Assembly: GCA_034421515.1 (NCBI GenBank) | Contig: DAOUKH010000046.1 | Span: 1 to 64,000, forward strand | DNA: 64,000 bases | Source of the DNA: DAOUKH01 sp034421515 | GTDB lineage: Bacteria > Chloroflexota > Dehalococcoidia > SHYB01 | Direction: 5' to 3' | Shown: one piece after another, positions 35,078 to 43,092 of the stretch | Layout: every line of letters begins with the position of its first letter | How positions within the stretch are numbered: the stretch's first letter is position 1 | Position numbers and translations under genes: made by a program | Notes under the pieces: model-generated | Databases searched by the model: none | What the model was told of the DNA's origin: nothing | The model's input: only the letters and a program-made list of their open reading frames with translations

Positions 35078-35796
35078 CCCTGGACCCCCGCCCGCACGCG
35101 AACAGCATCCTGGGCCGGGTGGGCCAACACCTGCGGCGCACCTTCATCGCGGGCCTGCTCGCGCTCATCCCGCTGGCGGTGACGTTCATCGTCCTCCGCT
35201 TCGTCTTCACCACGCTCGACGACGCCGTACAGCCCCTCGTGGAACGCGCCTTCAACCAAGAGATCCCTGGCGTCGGCATCGGCCTCATGATCGTCACCAT
35301 CTACCTAGCCGGCCTGGTCATGGCCAACTTCATCGGGCGCCGTCTCGTCGGCTACGCCGAGAACGTCATCCTGCGGGTGCCCATCGTCCGCTGGCTCTAC
35401 AACCTCACCAAGCAGGTAATCGACTCGCTCTCCGTCTCCGGCAGCGCCAAGCTGCGGGTCGTCCTCGCCGAGTGGCCCAAGAAGGGCACCTACACCATTG
35501 GCTTCCACACCAGCACCGTCCAAGGCGAGGACGGGCGCATGTACCACTCCGTGCTCATCCCCACCACGCCCACCCCCCAAACGGGCCTCATGGCCTATCT
35601 CCCCGAAGACGAGGTCATCGCCACCCAGCTCACCGTCGCCGAGGGCATCAAGCTCGTCGTCTCCAGCGGCGTCCTCTCTCCAAGCGACCTCATGCAGCAC
35701 ATCCGGGATGCTCCCGAACCGCCCCTAACCCAGGACGTAGAAGAGCTCGAAGCCGTCCTATCCGACGACCTCGCGGAGGGCTGGACGAAGCACTAG
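35074..35796 (+). CDS. DUF502 family membrane protein
   Basis: 240 residues from the ATG that overlaps the previous stop. Two N-terminal membrane segments are visible (FIAGLLALIPLAVTFIVLRF and VGIGLMIVTIYLAGLVMANF), followed by a soluble C-terminal domain with IVRWLYNLTKQVIDSLS and PTTPTPQTGLMAYLPEDEV. These are typical of DUF502, whose function is unknown. Coupling to the polyprenyl-synthase-like gene suggests a membrane or lipid context, which is inference. Confidence 0.9.
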   Translation: MTLDPRPHANSILGRVGQHLRRTFIAGLLALIPLAVTFIVLRFVFTTLDDAVQPLVERAFNQEIPGVGIGLMIVTIYLAGLVMANFIGRRLVGYAENVILRVPIVRWLYNLTKQVIDSLSVSGSAKLRVVLAEWPKKGTYTIGFHTSTVQGEDGRMYHSVLIPTTPTPQTGLMAYLPEDEVIATQLTVAEGIKLVVSSGVLSPSDLMQHIRDAPEPPLTQDVEELEAVLSDDLAEGWTKH

Positions 35797-35908
35797 CCGA
35801 CGCTCGGAAGGCTCGTCAAGCCTCTCCCCTTCCGAGAAATCGCCCTGCACCTCTCGCTCCGGAGACGTTCGCGTAACCTCCGACGACGCCGGCGGATCAT
35901 CCACGTAG

Positions 35909-35929
35909 GGGCAACCCTCGTGGTTGCCC
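35909..35929. repeat. GGGCAACC hairpin
   Basis: GGGCAACC and GGTTGCCC pair perfectly around CTCGT. A short intergenic hairpin unlike the CCTCTCC family. Only one copy was seen in this window. Confidence 0.5.
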
Positions 35930-36036
35930 AGGGGTGCGGGCAGGGTCTTCTCCCCTCCCCGCCGGCCTCTCCCCTATGGAGACCTTTGCACAACTCCCGC
36001 CGATGGTTGGGAATCGGGTGGAGTGGGGTGGTCTTC

Positions 36037-36106
36037 CCTCTCCCCCTCTGGGGGAGATTTGAGAGAGGGCGCGCGCCGTCAGGCGCGCGAGCGCCCGCAG
36101 GGCGCT
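36037..36106. repeat. Dispersed hairpin repeat, copy 3 (composite)
   Basis: CCTCTCCCCCTCTGGGGGAG then ATTTGAGAGAGGG (36037-36069), followed by CGCGCGCC-GTCA-GGCGCGCG (36070-36089) and a further hairpin AGCGCCC-GCA-GGGCGCT (36090-36106). The same GTCA-loop hairpin follows the copy at 9532, so the two parts form one composite unit. Confidence 0.75.
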
Positions 36107-36164
36107 GCTCCCCAACTCGGTTCATGGTTACGCAAAGGTCTCCTCTGGGAGAGAGCTCCCCAAA

Positions 36165-36196
36165 CCTCTCTCCCTCTGGGAGAGACTGAGAGAGGG
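36165..36196. repeat. Dispersed hairpin repeat, copy 4
   Basis: CCTCTCTCCCTCTGGGAGAG followed by ACTGAGAGAGGG. Differs from copy 1 by a paired change within the hairpin (CTCCC/GGGAG in place of CCCCC/GGGGG). Confidence 0.7.
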
Positions 36197-36226
36197 CCGG
36201 CGCGGGGCGCGGCGGTCCCCTCCGGA

Positions 36227-36262
36227 CCTCTTCTCCCCACGGGAGAAGATTGAGATGAGGGG
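36227..36262. repeat. Dispersed hairpin repeat, copy 5 (divergent)
   Basis: CCTCTTCTCCCCACGGGAGA followed by AGATTGAGATGAGGGG. The hairpin TTCTCCC/GGGAGAA and the GATTGAGA(T)GAGG tail keep the layout of the family. Confidence 0.6.
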
Positions 36263-36351
36263 CCCCCTCCAAACCACCAGCAGCCATCGAAGCCGCCGCC
36301 TTCGCGCCCCCAGTCCATTCTTGCTGGAAGATTGAGAGAGGGCAGCCGGGC

Positions 36352-36945
36352 CTACGACTCAATGACGCCCTTGGTGCTCGGCACCGCGCCGCCGACGCGC
36401 GGGTCGATGCGGGTCGCCGCGTCGAGCGCCCGCGCCAGCGCCTTGAACAGGCATTCGACCTTATGGTGGTCGTTGGTGCCGCGGATGACGTCGGCGTGCA
36501 GGTTCAGCCGCGCCTCGCGGGCGAACGTCTCCAGGAAGTGACGCACCAGGTCGGTGAGCAGGTCGCCCACGACCTCGATGCTGAAATCGGCGTTGATCAC
36601 CGCGTAGCCCCGGCCGCTTATGTCGACCGTGACCGTCGCCAGCGCCTCGTCCAACGGCGCCGACGCCGTCGCCATGCGGACGATGCCGCGCTTGTCGCCG
36701 AGCGCCTCGTTGAACGCCTGGCCCAGCGCGATGGCGACGTCCTCGACGGTGTGGTGGCCGTCGGGGTCCATCGTCGCCTTCGACTCGACGCGCAGGTCGT
36801 TCACCCCATGCCGCGCGAGCTGCGCTAGCATGTGGTCGAGCATGGTCAGGCCGGTGGAGACTTCGGACTTCCCCGACCCGTCGACGTCGATCTCGACGGT
36901 GACGGCGGTCTCGCCGGTCTCGCGGCGAACGGTGGCGGAACGCAT
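36352..36945 (-). CDS. hisB: Imidazoleglycerol-phosphate dehydratase
   Basis: 197 residues, the monofunctional HisB form. Two metal-binding repeats are present: DPDGHHTVEDVAIALG and GTNDHHKVECLFKALARAL, along with GLTMLDHMLAQLARHG. Follows hisC by 6 bases in the minus-strand his operon. Confidence 0.96.
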   Translation of the reverse strand: MRSATVRRETGETAVTVEIDVDGSGKSEVSTGLTMLDHMLAQLARHGVNDLRVESKATMDPDGHHTVEDVAIALGQAFNEALGDKRGIVRMATASAPLDEALATVTVDISGRGYAVINADFSIEVVGDLLTDLVRHFLETFAREARLNLHADVIRGTNDHHKVECLFKALARALDAATRIDPRVGGAVPSTKGVIES

Positions 36946-36951
36946 AGCGGG

Positions 36952-38052
36952 CTAGTAGAGGTCCTCGTAGGCTCGGAGCGCCCAGATCACCGCGTCGGTG
37001 TCCTCGGGGCGGCCAACACTTATTCTAACGCAGTCGCGAATCCGGGGAGCGTCGAAGTGACGGATGAAGATGCCTTGGCCCCGTAGCTCCTGCTGGATCT
37101 TGACTGCGTCGCGGTCCACCAGCGGACAGAGCAGGAAGTTGGCCCGCGAGGGATAGACGTCGACGAAGTCCAGGTTCAGCAGCAGGATTTCGAGCCGGTC
37201 GCGTTCGTCCACGATCTTCGCCACGTTATCCATCAGATAGTCCACGTCGTTCAGGGAGGCCACGGCGGCGGCCTCCGCCGCGGCGTTGATGTTGTACGGA
37301 GACTTCGTGCTCATCAGCGCATCCACCACCTGCAACGGGAAGAGGCCGTAGCCGATCCGGAGCCCGGCGAGTCCGGCCCACTTGCTGAACGTGCGCAGCA
37401 CCGCCAGGTTGTCCCGTTGCGGCACGAGGTCCGCGACGGTCACGCCGGAGAACTCGAAGTAGGCCTCGTCCACCACGACCAGGGGGCCCACGTCGAGCAG
37501 GCGTTTGAGGTCTTCCCGCGGCGTCAGGGTGCCGGTGGGATTGTTCGGGTTGGCGACGTAGACCACCTTCGTCGCCGGCCCCACCGCGGCGAGCACCGCG
37601 TCGACGTCGATTGAGAAGTCGTCGCGCCGCGGCACGTCGATCACCTTTGCGCCGACCAGCCTCGCGCTCGCTCCGAAGAAGCCGAAAGTGGGCCCCGCCG
37701 TCACCACGTTGTCGCCGGGCCCCGCGATGAGCCGGAGCAGCAGCTCGATAAGCTCGTCCGAGCCCGCGCCGGCCAGCACGTGCCCCGCGTCCACGCCGGT
37801 GTACTCCGCCAGGGCGTCGCGGAGCCGGCGCTGCTCGGGGTCGGGATAGATGTGGTGGCTCGTGAGTGAGGCGACGGCCTCCGCCGCCTTCGGCGAGCAG
37901 CCGTAGACGTTCTCGTTTCCGTCGAGCTTGACGATCGAGCCATCGGGACGCGTCCCGTCACTCTCCTGTCCACCGGGGACCATGATGGGAACATAGCCCG
38001 TCATCCCGCGAAGATGGGGCCGGAGCAGCCGGTCGAACCCGCCGGAGGTCAT
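36952..38052 (-). CDS. hisC: Histidinol-phosphate aminotransferase
   Basis: 366 residues. Fold-type I PLP enzyme. IVKLDGNENVYGCSPKAAEA at the N-terminus, VYVANPNNPTGTLTPRE, and the PLP-lysine region RTFSKWAGLAGLRIGYG. Its ATG overlaps the hisD stop by 4 bases. Confidence 0.95.
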   Translation of the reverse strand: MTSGGFDRLLRPHLRGMTGYVPIMVPGGQESDGTRPDGSIVKLDGNENVYGCSPKAAEAVASLTSHHIYPDPEQRRLRDALAEYTGVDAGHVLAGAGSDELIELLLRLIAGPGDNVVTAGPTFGFFGASARLVGAKVIDVPRRDDFSIDVDAVLAAVGPATKVVYVANPNNPTGTLTPREDLKRLLDVGPLVVVDEAYFEFSGVTVADLVPQRDNLAVLRTFSKWAGLAGLRIGYGLFPLQVVDALMSTKSPYNINAAAEAAAVASLNDVDYLMDNVAKIVDERDRLEILLLNLDFVDVYPSRANFLLCPLVDRDAVKIQQELRGQGIFIRHFDAPRIRDCVRISVGRPEDTDAVIWALRAYEDLY

Positions 38053-39374
38053 CGCCGCTCGGCCCCTTCGCGGCGGCGCAGCTCGGCGGCGCGGGCGTGC
38101 GCGGTGAACCCCTCGGCGCGGGCGATCCTCGCCGCGGCCTCAGCCAGGCCGCCGCTGCCGCCATCGATGCCGGCCACGCTCACAGTCCGCAGGAAGTCGT
38201 GGACGCCCAACGACGAGGCGAAGCGCGCGGTTCCGCCCGTCGGCATCACGTGGCTCGGCCCCGCGACGTAGTCCCCCAGCGCCTCGGCCGAGTCGGCGCC
38301 GGCGAAGACCCCGCCGGCGTTGCGCACCCGGTCGAGCACCGCCAGCGGATCAGCGACGAGCAGGCACAGGTGCTCCGGCGCGAACTCGTTGGCTAAGTCG
38401 ATGGCCTCGTCGATCGAATCGACGACGCCGATGAGTCCTTGCCCCTCCAGGGCAGCGCCGGCGGTCTCGGCGCGCTCCAAGTCCTCAAGTTGCTCGGCAA
38501 CGGAACGGGAAACCGCCCCAGCGAGATCCTCCGAATCTGTGAGCAGCACCGGCGTGGCCAGCACGTCGTGCTCCGCCTGCGCCAGCAGGTCGGCGGCTGC
38601 AACCTCGGGGCTGGCCGAGGCGTCGGCCAGAATCAGCGTCTCCGTCGGCCCGTGCAGGCCGTCCAGCCCCACCGCGCCGTACACGCGGCGCTTCGCTTCG
38701 GTCACAAATGTATTCCCCGGCCCGCAGATCACGTCGACGCGCGGCACCGACTCCGTCCCATAGGCCAGCGCGGCAATCGCCTGCGCTCCGCCGACCCGGT
38801 AGACCTCGTCCACACCGGCGATGTAACACGCAGCGAGCACGCTCCCCGCCACCTCGCCGCCGCGGGGCGGCGTCGCCACCACCACGCGCTCGACACCGGC
38901 AGTTTTAGCCGGCACCGCGGTGTGCAGCACCGTCGAGGCGTACGACGCCGTCCCCCCCGGCACGTAGACGCCGGCCGAGGCCACCGGGATGAACCGTTGC
39001 CCCAGCCCCGTCTCGTCGTCGTACCACGGTGTCGGCATGGCCCGCTCCTGGAAGGCGCGCACCCGCTCGGCCGCGAGCGTCAGCGCGTCGATGAGGTCTT
39101 GCGGCGTCTCCTCGTAGGCGCGCTCGATCTCCTCAGGCGGCACGCGCCAAGAGGACGGCACTTCGCCGTCGATGCGCCGCGCGTAGTCGGCGAGGCCGGC
39201 GTCGGCGTCGCGCCGGACGTCGGCGATGATGCGCTCCACCGCCTCGCCGACGGTGAGCGGCTCGCCGAAGATGCGACGGATGCCCTCGGCTAGGTGCTGC
39301 GGAGGCGGCCCTTCGTCCTGTGGCGCCCGCGTCAGCAGACGGCGGACCTCGGAAGCGCCGCGCACGATCCTCAC
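38049..39374 (-). CDS. hisD: Histidinol dehydrogenase
   Basis: 441 residues, GTG start overlapping the stop of the phospholipase-like gene (GTGA). Oxidises histidinol to histidine. Signature region HGPTETLILADASASPEVAA and DLLAQAEHD, plus YVPGGTASYASTVLHTAVPA and FAPEHLCLLV. The N-terminal 35 residues are somewhat longer than average. Confidence 0.96.
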   Translation of the reverse strand: MRIVRGASEVRRLLTRAPQDEGPPPQHLAEGIRRIFGEPLTVGEAVERIIADVRRDADAGLADYARRIDGEVPSSWRVPPEEIERAYEETPQDLIDALTLAAERVRAFQERAMPTPWYDDETGLGQRFIPVASAGVYVPGGTASYASTVLHTAVPAKTAGVERVVVATPPRGGEVAGSVLAACYIAGVDEVYRVGGAQAIAALAYGTESVPRVDVICGPGNTFVTEAKRRVYGAVGLDGLHGPTETLILADASASPEVAAADLLAQAEHDVLATPVLLTDSEDLAGAVSRSVAEQLEDLERAETAGAALEGQGLIGVVDSIDEAIDLANEFAPEHLCLLVADPLAVLDRVRNAGGVFAGADSAEALGDYVAGPSHVMPTGGTARFASSLGVHDFLRTVSVAGIDGGSGGLAEAAARIARAEGFTAHARAAELRRREGAERR

Positions 39375-40129
39375 GGCGCCACCCCTCCGTTCAGATAGGC
39401 GTGGGCGTTGCCCAGGAACGCCTGGATGGCCTCCTCGCGGAAGCGGCGCTCCTCCTCCTCGGTGATGTGCTCCCGCACCCGTTCGATGAGCCCGGGCAGA
39501 CCCTTCACGATGCGGTCCGCCTCCTCTTCAGTCGATTCAGGCCGGACGCGGTGCACGAATCCCCGGAACCGCTCCCACGGCAGGTCGCGCCCCGACCGTT
39601 CGATCACGATCGACTGCCACTCCCGCAGGTGCGCCTTGTCGATGAAGCCGACGTCCACCGACTCGTACGACCCCTTGATGCTCTCCAGGGCCCCTTCAAG
39701 GTCTTCAATGTTCCGCCGCTCCCGGCGGTCCATGTCGAATTGAAAAGCGCGGTCCATGACGTTCACCAGCGGCTCGTTGCTCAACGGCGCCCCTTTGCCG
39801 AAGTAGCCCCGGTACATCTGGCAGATCCACGACTCGTCCACGTTGAGGTGCGTCATGTAGCCGAGCATGAAGGCAACCGTCTCTCGCGTCAGCGCCTCCG
39901 AGGGCGACAAGCCGGGGTGCTCCTCGAACAGCTTGCGTATCCCGGCGCCCTCGACGTCGCGCGTCAGCTCGAAGAAGTGCGTGGTGTCGCGCCGCCAGCC
40001 GAAGAAGAGGCGCATGTCGGGCGACGTCGCGCCAAGGAGAAAGCTTCCGCGGTAGTCGTCCACCGCGGGATGCCCCAGGCGCTTCGCGCATTCGAGGGCG
40101 AAGCCGATGTGCAGTCCCAAATTTGGCAT
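39371..40129 (-). CDS. Zinc-dependent phospholipase C-like protein
   Basis: 252 residues. N-terminus MPNLGLHIGFALECAKRLGH followed by DDYRGSFLLGATSPDMRL and DTTHFFELT, then FMLGYMTHLNVDESW: spaced His/Asp residues of the Zn_dep_PLPC family. No signal peptide, so it may be cytoplasmic and hydrolyse something other than bulk phospholipid. It sits between hisG and hisD and overlaps hisD by 4 bases, so it is co-transcribed with histidine synthesis. A histidinol-phosphatase or PRATP-processing role is conceivable but has no direct support. Confidence 0.8.
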   Translation of the reverse strand: MPNLGLHIGFALECAKRLGHPAVDDYRGSFLLGATSPDMRLFFGWRRDTTHFFELTRDVEGAGIRKLFEEHPGLSPSEALTRETVAFMLGYMTHLNVDESWICQMYRGYFGKGAPLSNEPLVNVMDRAFQFDMDRRERRNIEDLEGALESIKGSYESVDVGFIDKAHLREWQSIVIERSGRDLPWERFRGFVHRVRPESTEEEADRIVKGLPGLIERVREHITEEEERRFREEAIQAFLGNAHAYLNGGVAP

Positions 40130-40154
40130 GGCCTCGGCAGGGTAGGCAGGCGGC

Positions 40155-40319
40155 CTACTCGCCGGACCCCCCGGCGAAGGGCAACACGACGGAAGCCGCC
40201 AACGCGGCCGCCAACAGGAAGGCCATGATCGCCACCGCCACGCGAAAGATGCGGCGCTGTCCGAGCGGCGTGTAAGGCGCCGGACCCGCGCGTCTTCGCC
40301 GGGCTCGCCGCCGGCTCAT
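40155..40319 (-). CDS. Small single-pass membrane peptide
   Basis: 54 residues from ATG 40319. A very basic N-terminus (SRRRARRRR) precedes one hydrophobic helix (VAVAIMAFLLAAALAASVVL) and a short tail. This fits a type II or N-in single-pass peptide. It starts 19 bases after hisG and ends 25 bases before the phospholipase-like gene. Function unknown; existence rests on position, charge pattern and the helix. Confidence 0.5.
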   Translation of the reverse strand: MSRRRARRRRAGPAPYTPLGQRRIFRVAVAIMAFLLAAALAASVVLPFAGGSGE

Positions 40320-40338
40320 CGGCCCGTCCCCGGCGCGT

Positions 40339-41361
40339 TCATGCCGCCGTCCCCGCCGCGTCCACCGCCTCCCGGAGCCGTTCGTACGCCTTGCACTCCT
40401 GGTCGAAGACGTAGTAGGCCGGCGTGACCACAACCCCGCTCGCGCCGATCTCGCGGAGGTAGTCCACGCCCGCGGTCAACTGTGATATCTCGACAACCAC
40501 CGACACCGCGAACCAGCTCCCGCCGTCCTTGCTGAACACGTTGGCTGCCGTCGGGCCCTGCATCCCCGATACCGCCGGGTTCCGGGTCACGAGGGCCGCC
40601 ACCGACTCCATCGAGTCGCCTTGAATGTTGGCGATGATGTTGTAGAAGCCCTCGGCCCGCAACCGCGCCTCGATGAGCTCGAGCACCGTCTTCGCCGCGG
40701 CCAGCTTCTCCGGCGACCCCCCCAGCGCGCGCCGGTTCGCGATCATGCACGCCGACGACCTGGTGATCACGCCGTCGTTAAGGGGACGCAGATTGTTCTC
40801 GCGCAGCGTCGCCCCGCTCGACGCAAGGTCGCTCACCACGTCGGCCGTGCCGATCATCGGCGCCGCTTCAATGGCCCCGTTGATGTGCACCAACCGGTGC
40901 CGCACCGCGTGCTTGTCCAGAAAACGCCCCACCTGCCGGTGGTACTTCGTCGCCACGCGAAGCGGCGCGCCGGTGGCGGTGCGCTCGGCGCGGGCGGCAA
41001 GGTCGGCCATCGTCCGCACGTCCTCCCAGGAGTTGGGCGCCGCGACCACGAGGTCGGTGTGGCTGTACCCCAGCGTCTCCAGGGCCACGACCGAGTCACC
41101 GTCCTCGTCGCGGTCCTCCAAATAGCGCTCGTAGCCGATGATCGCCATGTCGACGTCGCCGGCATCCAGCTCACGGGGAATGTCGACCGAGCGCTGGAAC
41201 AGCGCCTCGACGCCGGGGACGCTCGCGATCTTGCCGACGTACTGCCGCGAGCTCGCCCGCCGCACCGCCAGGCCGCACTTCTCCATGAAGGCGAGCGTGT
41301 CGCCCTCCATCATGCGGTCGCTGGGCAGCGCGAGGCGCAGCGCGCCGCCTCTGCGGTTCAT
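40339..41361 (-). CDS. hisG: ATP phosphoribosyltransferase, long form
   Basis: 340 residues from ATG 41361 (GTG 41370 is an alternative). First enzyme of histidine synthesis. ALRLALPSDRMMEGDTLAFM, ELDAGDVDMAIIGYERYLED and GAIEAAPMIGTADVVSDLASSG (phosphoribosyl site) are clear. A C-terminal regulatory domain (VVVEISQLTAGVDYLREIGASG) marks the long, histidine-feedback form that needs no HisZ. Heads the his operon, with no regulatory leader recognised upstream. Confidence 0.93.
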   Translation of the reverse strand: MNRRGGALRLALPSDRMMEGDTLAFMEKCGLAVRRASSRQYVGKIASVPGVEALFQRSVDIPRELDAGDVDMAIIGYERYLEDRDEDGDSVVALETLGYSHTDLVVAAPNSWEDVRTMADLAARAERTATGAPLRVATKYHRQVGRFLDKHAVRHRLVHINGAIEAAPMIGTADVVSDLASSGATLRENNLRPLNDGVITRSSACMIANRRALGGSPEKLAAAKTVLELIEARLRAEGFYNIIANIQGDSMESVAALVTRNPAVSGMQGPTAANVFSKDGGSWFAVSVVVEISQLTAGVDYLREIGASGVVVTPAYYVFDQECKAYERLREAVDAAGTAA

Positions 41362-41479
41362 GGCGCACACCTGTTGTTCATCGAATCGGGACCATCCAGC
41401 CCAAACACCTTCCCAAACCCCATCTATCTTACCCCCTCACCCAAGAGGCACACGCTCGGCCTCCCCCGTTACCGCACTC

Positions 41480-41488
41480 TGTTACAAT
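41480..41488 (+). promoter_or_regulatory. Extended -10 promoter of the first DEAD-box gene
   Basis: TGTTACAAT: TGN followed by TACAAT (41483-41488). No clear -35, as allowed for extended -10 promoters. The identical string lies at the same distance before the second DEAD-box gene. Predicted leader about 125 nt. Confidence 0.55.
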
Positions 41489-41494
41489 GAACGG

Positions 41495-41619
41495 AGTTTG
41501 AAAGGGAGCTTGCTCCCTCGGCCCTTCCATACCAACGGCTCATCATCTCTCTTCTCTTTCACCTCTGGCCCCGCGCTGACGTACCCGGGCCATCCCTACT
41601 TTAGGAGTTTTACTTCCGC
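41495..41619 (+). other. Long 5' leader of the first DEAD-box gene
   Basis: Contains a perfect hairpin AGGGAG-CTTG-CTCCCT (41503-41518) near its start, then pyrimidine-rich sequence, GCCCCGCGCTGA, and TTAGGAGTTTTACTTCC before the ATG. The last two blocks recur in the leader of the paralogue at 44675-44794. Long leaders are common on cold-induced RNA helicase genes. Confidence 0.5.
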
Positions 41620-43044
41620 ATGCCTCTGAATGCTGTTTCCTCCCGTCCACGCTCGTCCGGCCCGAGACGCCGGCGCCAGGTCGTCTGCACTGAGTGCGGC
41701 GCCTCCGCCACCCTCCCCTTCCGGCCAAGCCGAGACCGCCCGGTCTACTGTTCCCCGTGCTACAAGGCCCGGCGCAACGGCGCTTCCTCCCCGGCGCGCG
41801 AGTCGTCCGCGCCAGGGGACCCCCCCGCCGCCGCTTCCATCTTTCCGGGAATGACCCTGCGGGCCGTCACCAGAGCAGCCCTCTCCCGGATGGAGATAAC
41901 GGAGCCCACGCCCATTCAGGAGAAGACCATCCCCCTGCTCCAGGCGGGGCGGGACGTAATCGGGCAGGCCCGTACCGGGTCGGGCAAGACCTTGGCGTTC
42001 GCCGTCCCCTTGGCCGAACAGTGCGACCCCTCCATCAGAAAGGTGCAGGCGCTAGTGCTGGTCCCCACCCGCGAGCTGGCCATCCAGGTGGCCGGTGTTA
42101 CCGAGGCCATCGCCTCGCCGCAACGGTTGCACTGCACGCTGCTGTACGGCGGCCGGTCGTTGAACCCCGAATACACGGCGCTGAAGAACGGCGCACAGAT
42201 CGTCATCGGCACCCCCGGCCGGACCCTCGACCACCTCCGTCAGGGCACCCTCGACCTGCGCTCGGTGCGCTTCCTCGTGTTGGACGAGGCGGACGAAATG
42301 CTCGACAGAGGGTTCGCCCGCGACGTCGAGGCCATCCTCAGCCGGACGCCTTCCAACCGGCAGACGGCGCTCCTCTCGGCGACGATGCCCGAGTGGGTTG
42401 CGAAGACGGCGGCAAAGCACCTGCGGAACCCCGCGCTCGTCGAGGTGGATGCGGACCTGCAAGCGCTGCCCGCCGTGAAGCACCTTGTCTACACGATCCG
42501 GAAAAGCGACAAGATGGACGCGCTCCAGGCCCTGCTCGACCGTCGGGACGGCGCGGCCGCCCTCGTCTTTGGCAGGACCAAGCACGGCGTCAAAAGACTC
42601 ACCAAGCAGTTGGTGGCCCTGGGGTATCCCGTAGCCGCTCTCCAGGGGAATCTGAGCCAAAACGCCCGCGAGCGCGTGATGGCCGACTTCCGTTCCGGCG
42701 CAAACCCTATCCTGGTGGCCACCAACGTGGCCGCCCGGGGCTTGGACATCGATGGCATCGCCCAGGTCATCAACTACGACCTGCCCGACTCCGAGCAGCT
42801 CTTCACCCACAGAGTCGGACGCACCGGCCGCATGGGCCGTTCCGGTGAGGCCGTGACCTTCATCACCCCGGATGAAGAGAAGAAGTGGCGGGAAATCGAC
42901 CGGAGCCTGGGCAGCCGCTTCACCCGCAAGCCGTGGAATCCCACCCATGATCAGGCGCAAGGCCGGGAAAAGGCCCCGCGGCGGGGTGCGGTGGCCTTGG
43001 CTCCCCTTCCAAGGCGGCATAGGCCGGACAGACGCTCCAGCTAA
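41620..43044 (+). CDS. DEAD-box RNA helicase with N-terminal zinc ribbon (copy A)
   Basis: 474 residues. A basic N-terminus carries CTECGASATLPF and PVYCSPCY (C23, C26, C44, C47), a zinc ribbon. The helicase core follows: Q-motif region ITEPTPIQEKTIPLL, Walker A ARTGSGKT, PTRELA, VLDEADEML, LLSATMPEW, then TNVAARGLDI and HRVGRTGRMGRSG. The tail is short, Arg/Pro rich. Unwinds RNA duplexes, probably in ribosome assembly or RNA decay. Its paralogue lies 1.7 kb downstream, with high identity in the core. Confidence 0.95.
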   Translation: MPLNAVSSRPRSSGPRRRRQVVCTECGASATLPFRPSRDRPVYCSPCYKARRNGASSPARESSAPGDPPAAASIFPGMTLRAVTRAALSRMEITEPTPIQEKTIPLLQAGRDVIGQARTGSGKTLAFAVPLAEQCDPSIRKVQALVLVPTRELAIQVAGVTEAIASPQRLHCTLLYGGRSLNPEYTALKNGAQIVIGTPGRTLDHLRQGTLDLRSVRFLVLDEADEMLDRGFARDVEAILSRTPSNRQTALLSATMPEWVAKTAAKHLRNPALVEVDADLQALPAVKHLVYTIRKSDKMDALQALLDRRDGAAALVFGRTKHGVKRLTKQLVALGYPVAALQGNLSQNARERVMADFRSGANPILVATNVAARGLDIDGIAQVINYDLPDSEQLFTHRVGRTGRMGRSGEAVTFITPDEEKKWREIDRSLGSRFTRKPWNPTHDQAQGREKAPRRGAVALAPLPRRHRPDRRSS

Positions 43045-43092
43045 GCCGGCCCGTTCGCTTCTGGGCGCGCCGCCGGCACCAAACCTCTGTCC

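Larger units (their letters stand above)
35797..36351. other. 555-bp intergenic repeat island
   Basis: No gene is seen. It begins with CTCGGAAGG (35803) that can pair with CCTTCCGAG (35828), a possible terminator stem without a U-run. The rest holds at least five hairpin or partial repeat units described separately, plus a partial left unit at 35819 (AAGCCTCTCCCCTTCC) and a partial right unit at 36326-36342 (GAAGATTGAGAGAGGGC). It separates the tsaC-DUF502 genes from the convergent end of the his operon. Confidence 0.7.

Noticed and set aside
36037..36262. Repeats considered as a CRISPR array
   Set aside because: Units are palindromic, unevenly spaced and divergent, with no uniform spacers and no cas genes.
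41371..41479. Histidine attenuator or T-box before hisG
   Set aside because: No run of His codons in a leader peptide, no T-box core and no terminator were found in the gap on the minus strand.
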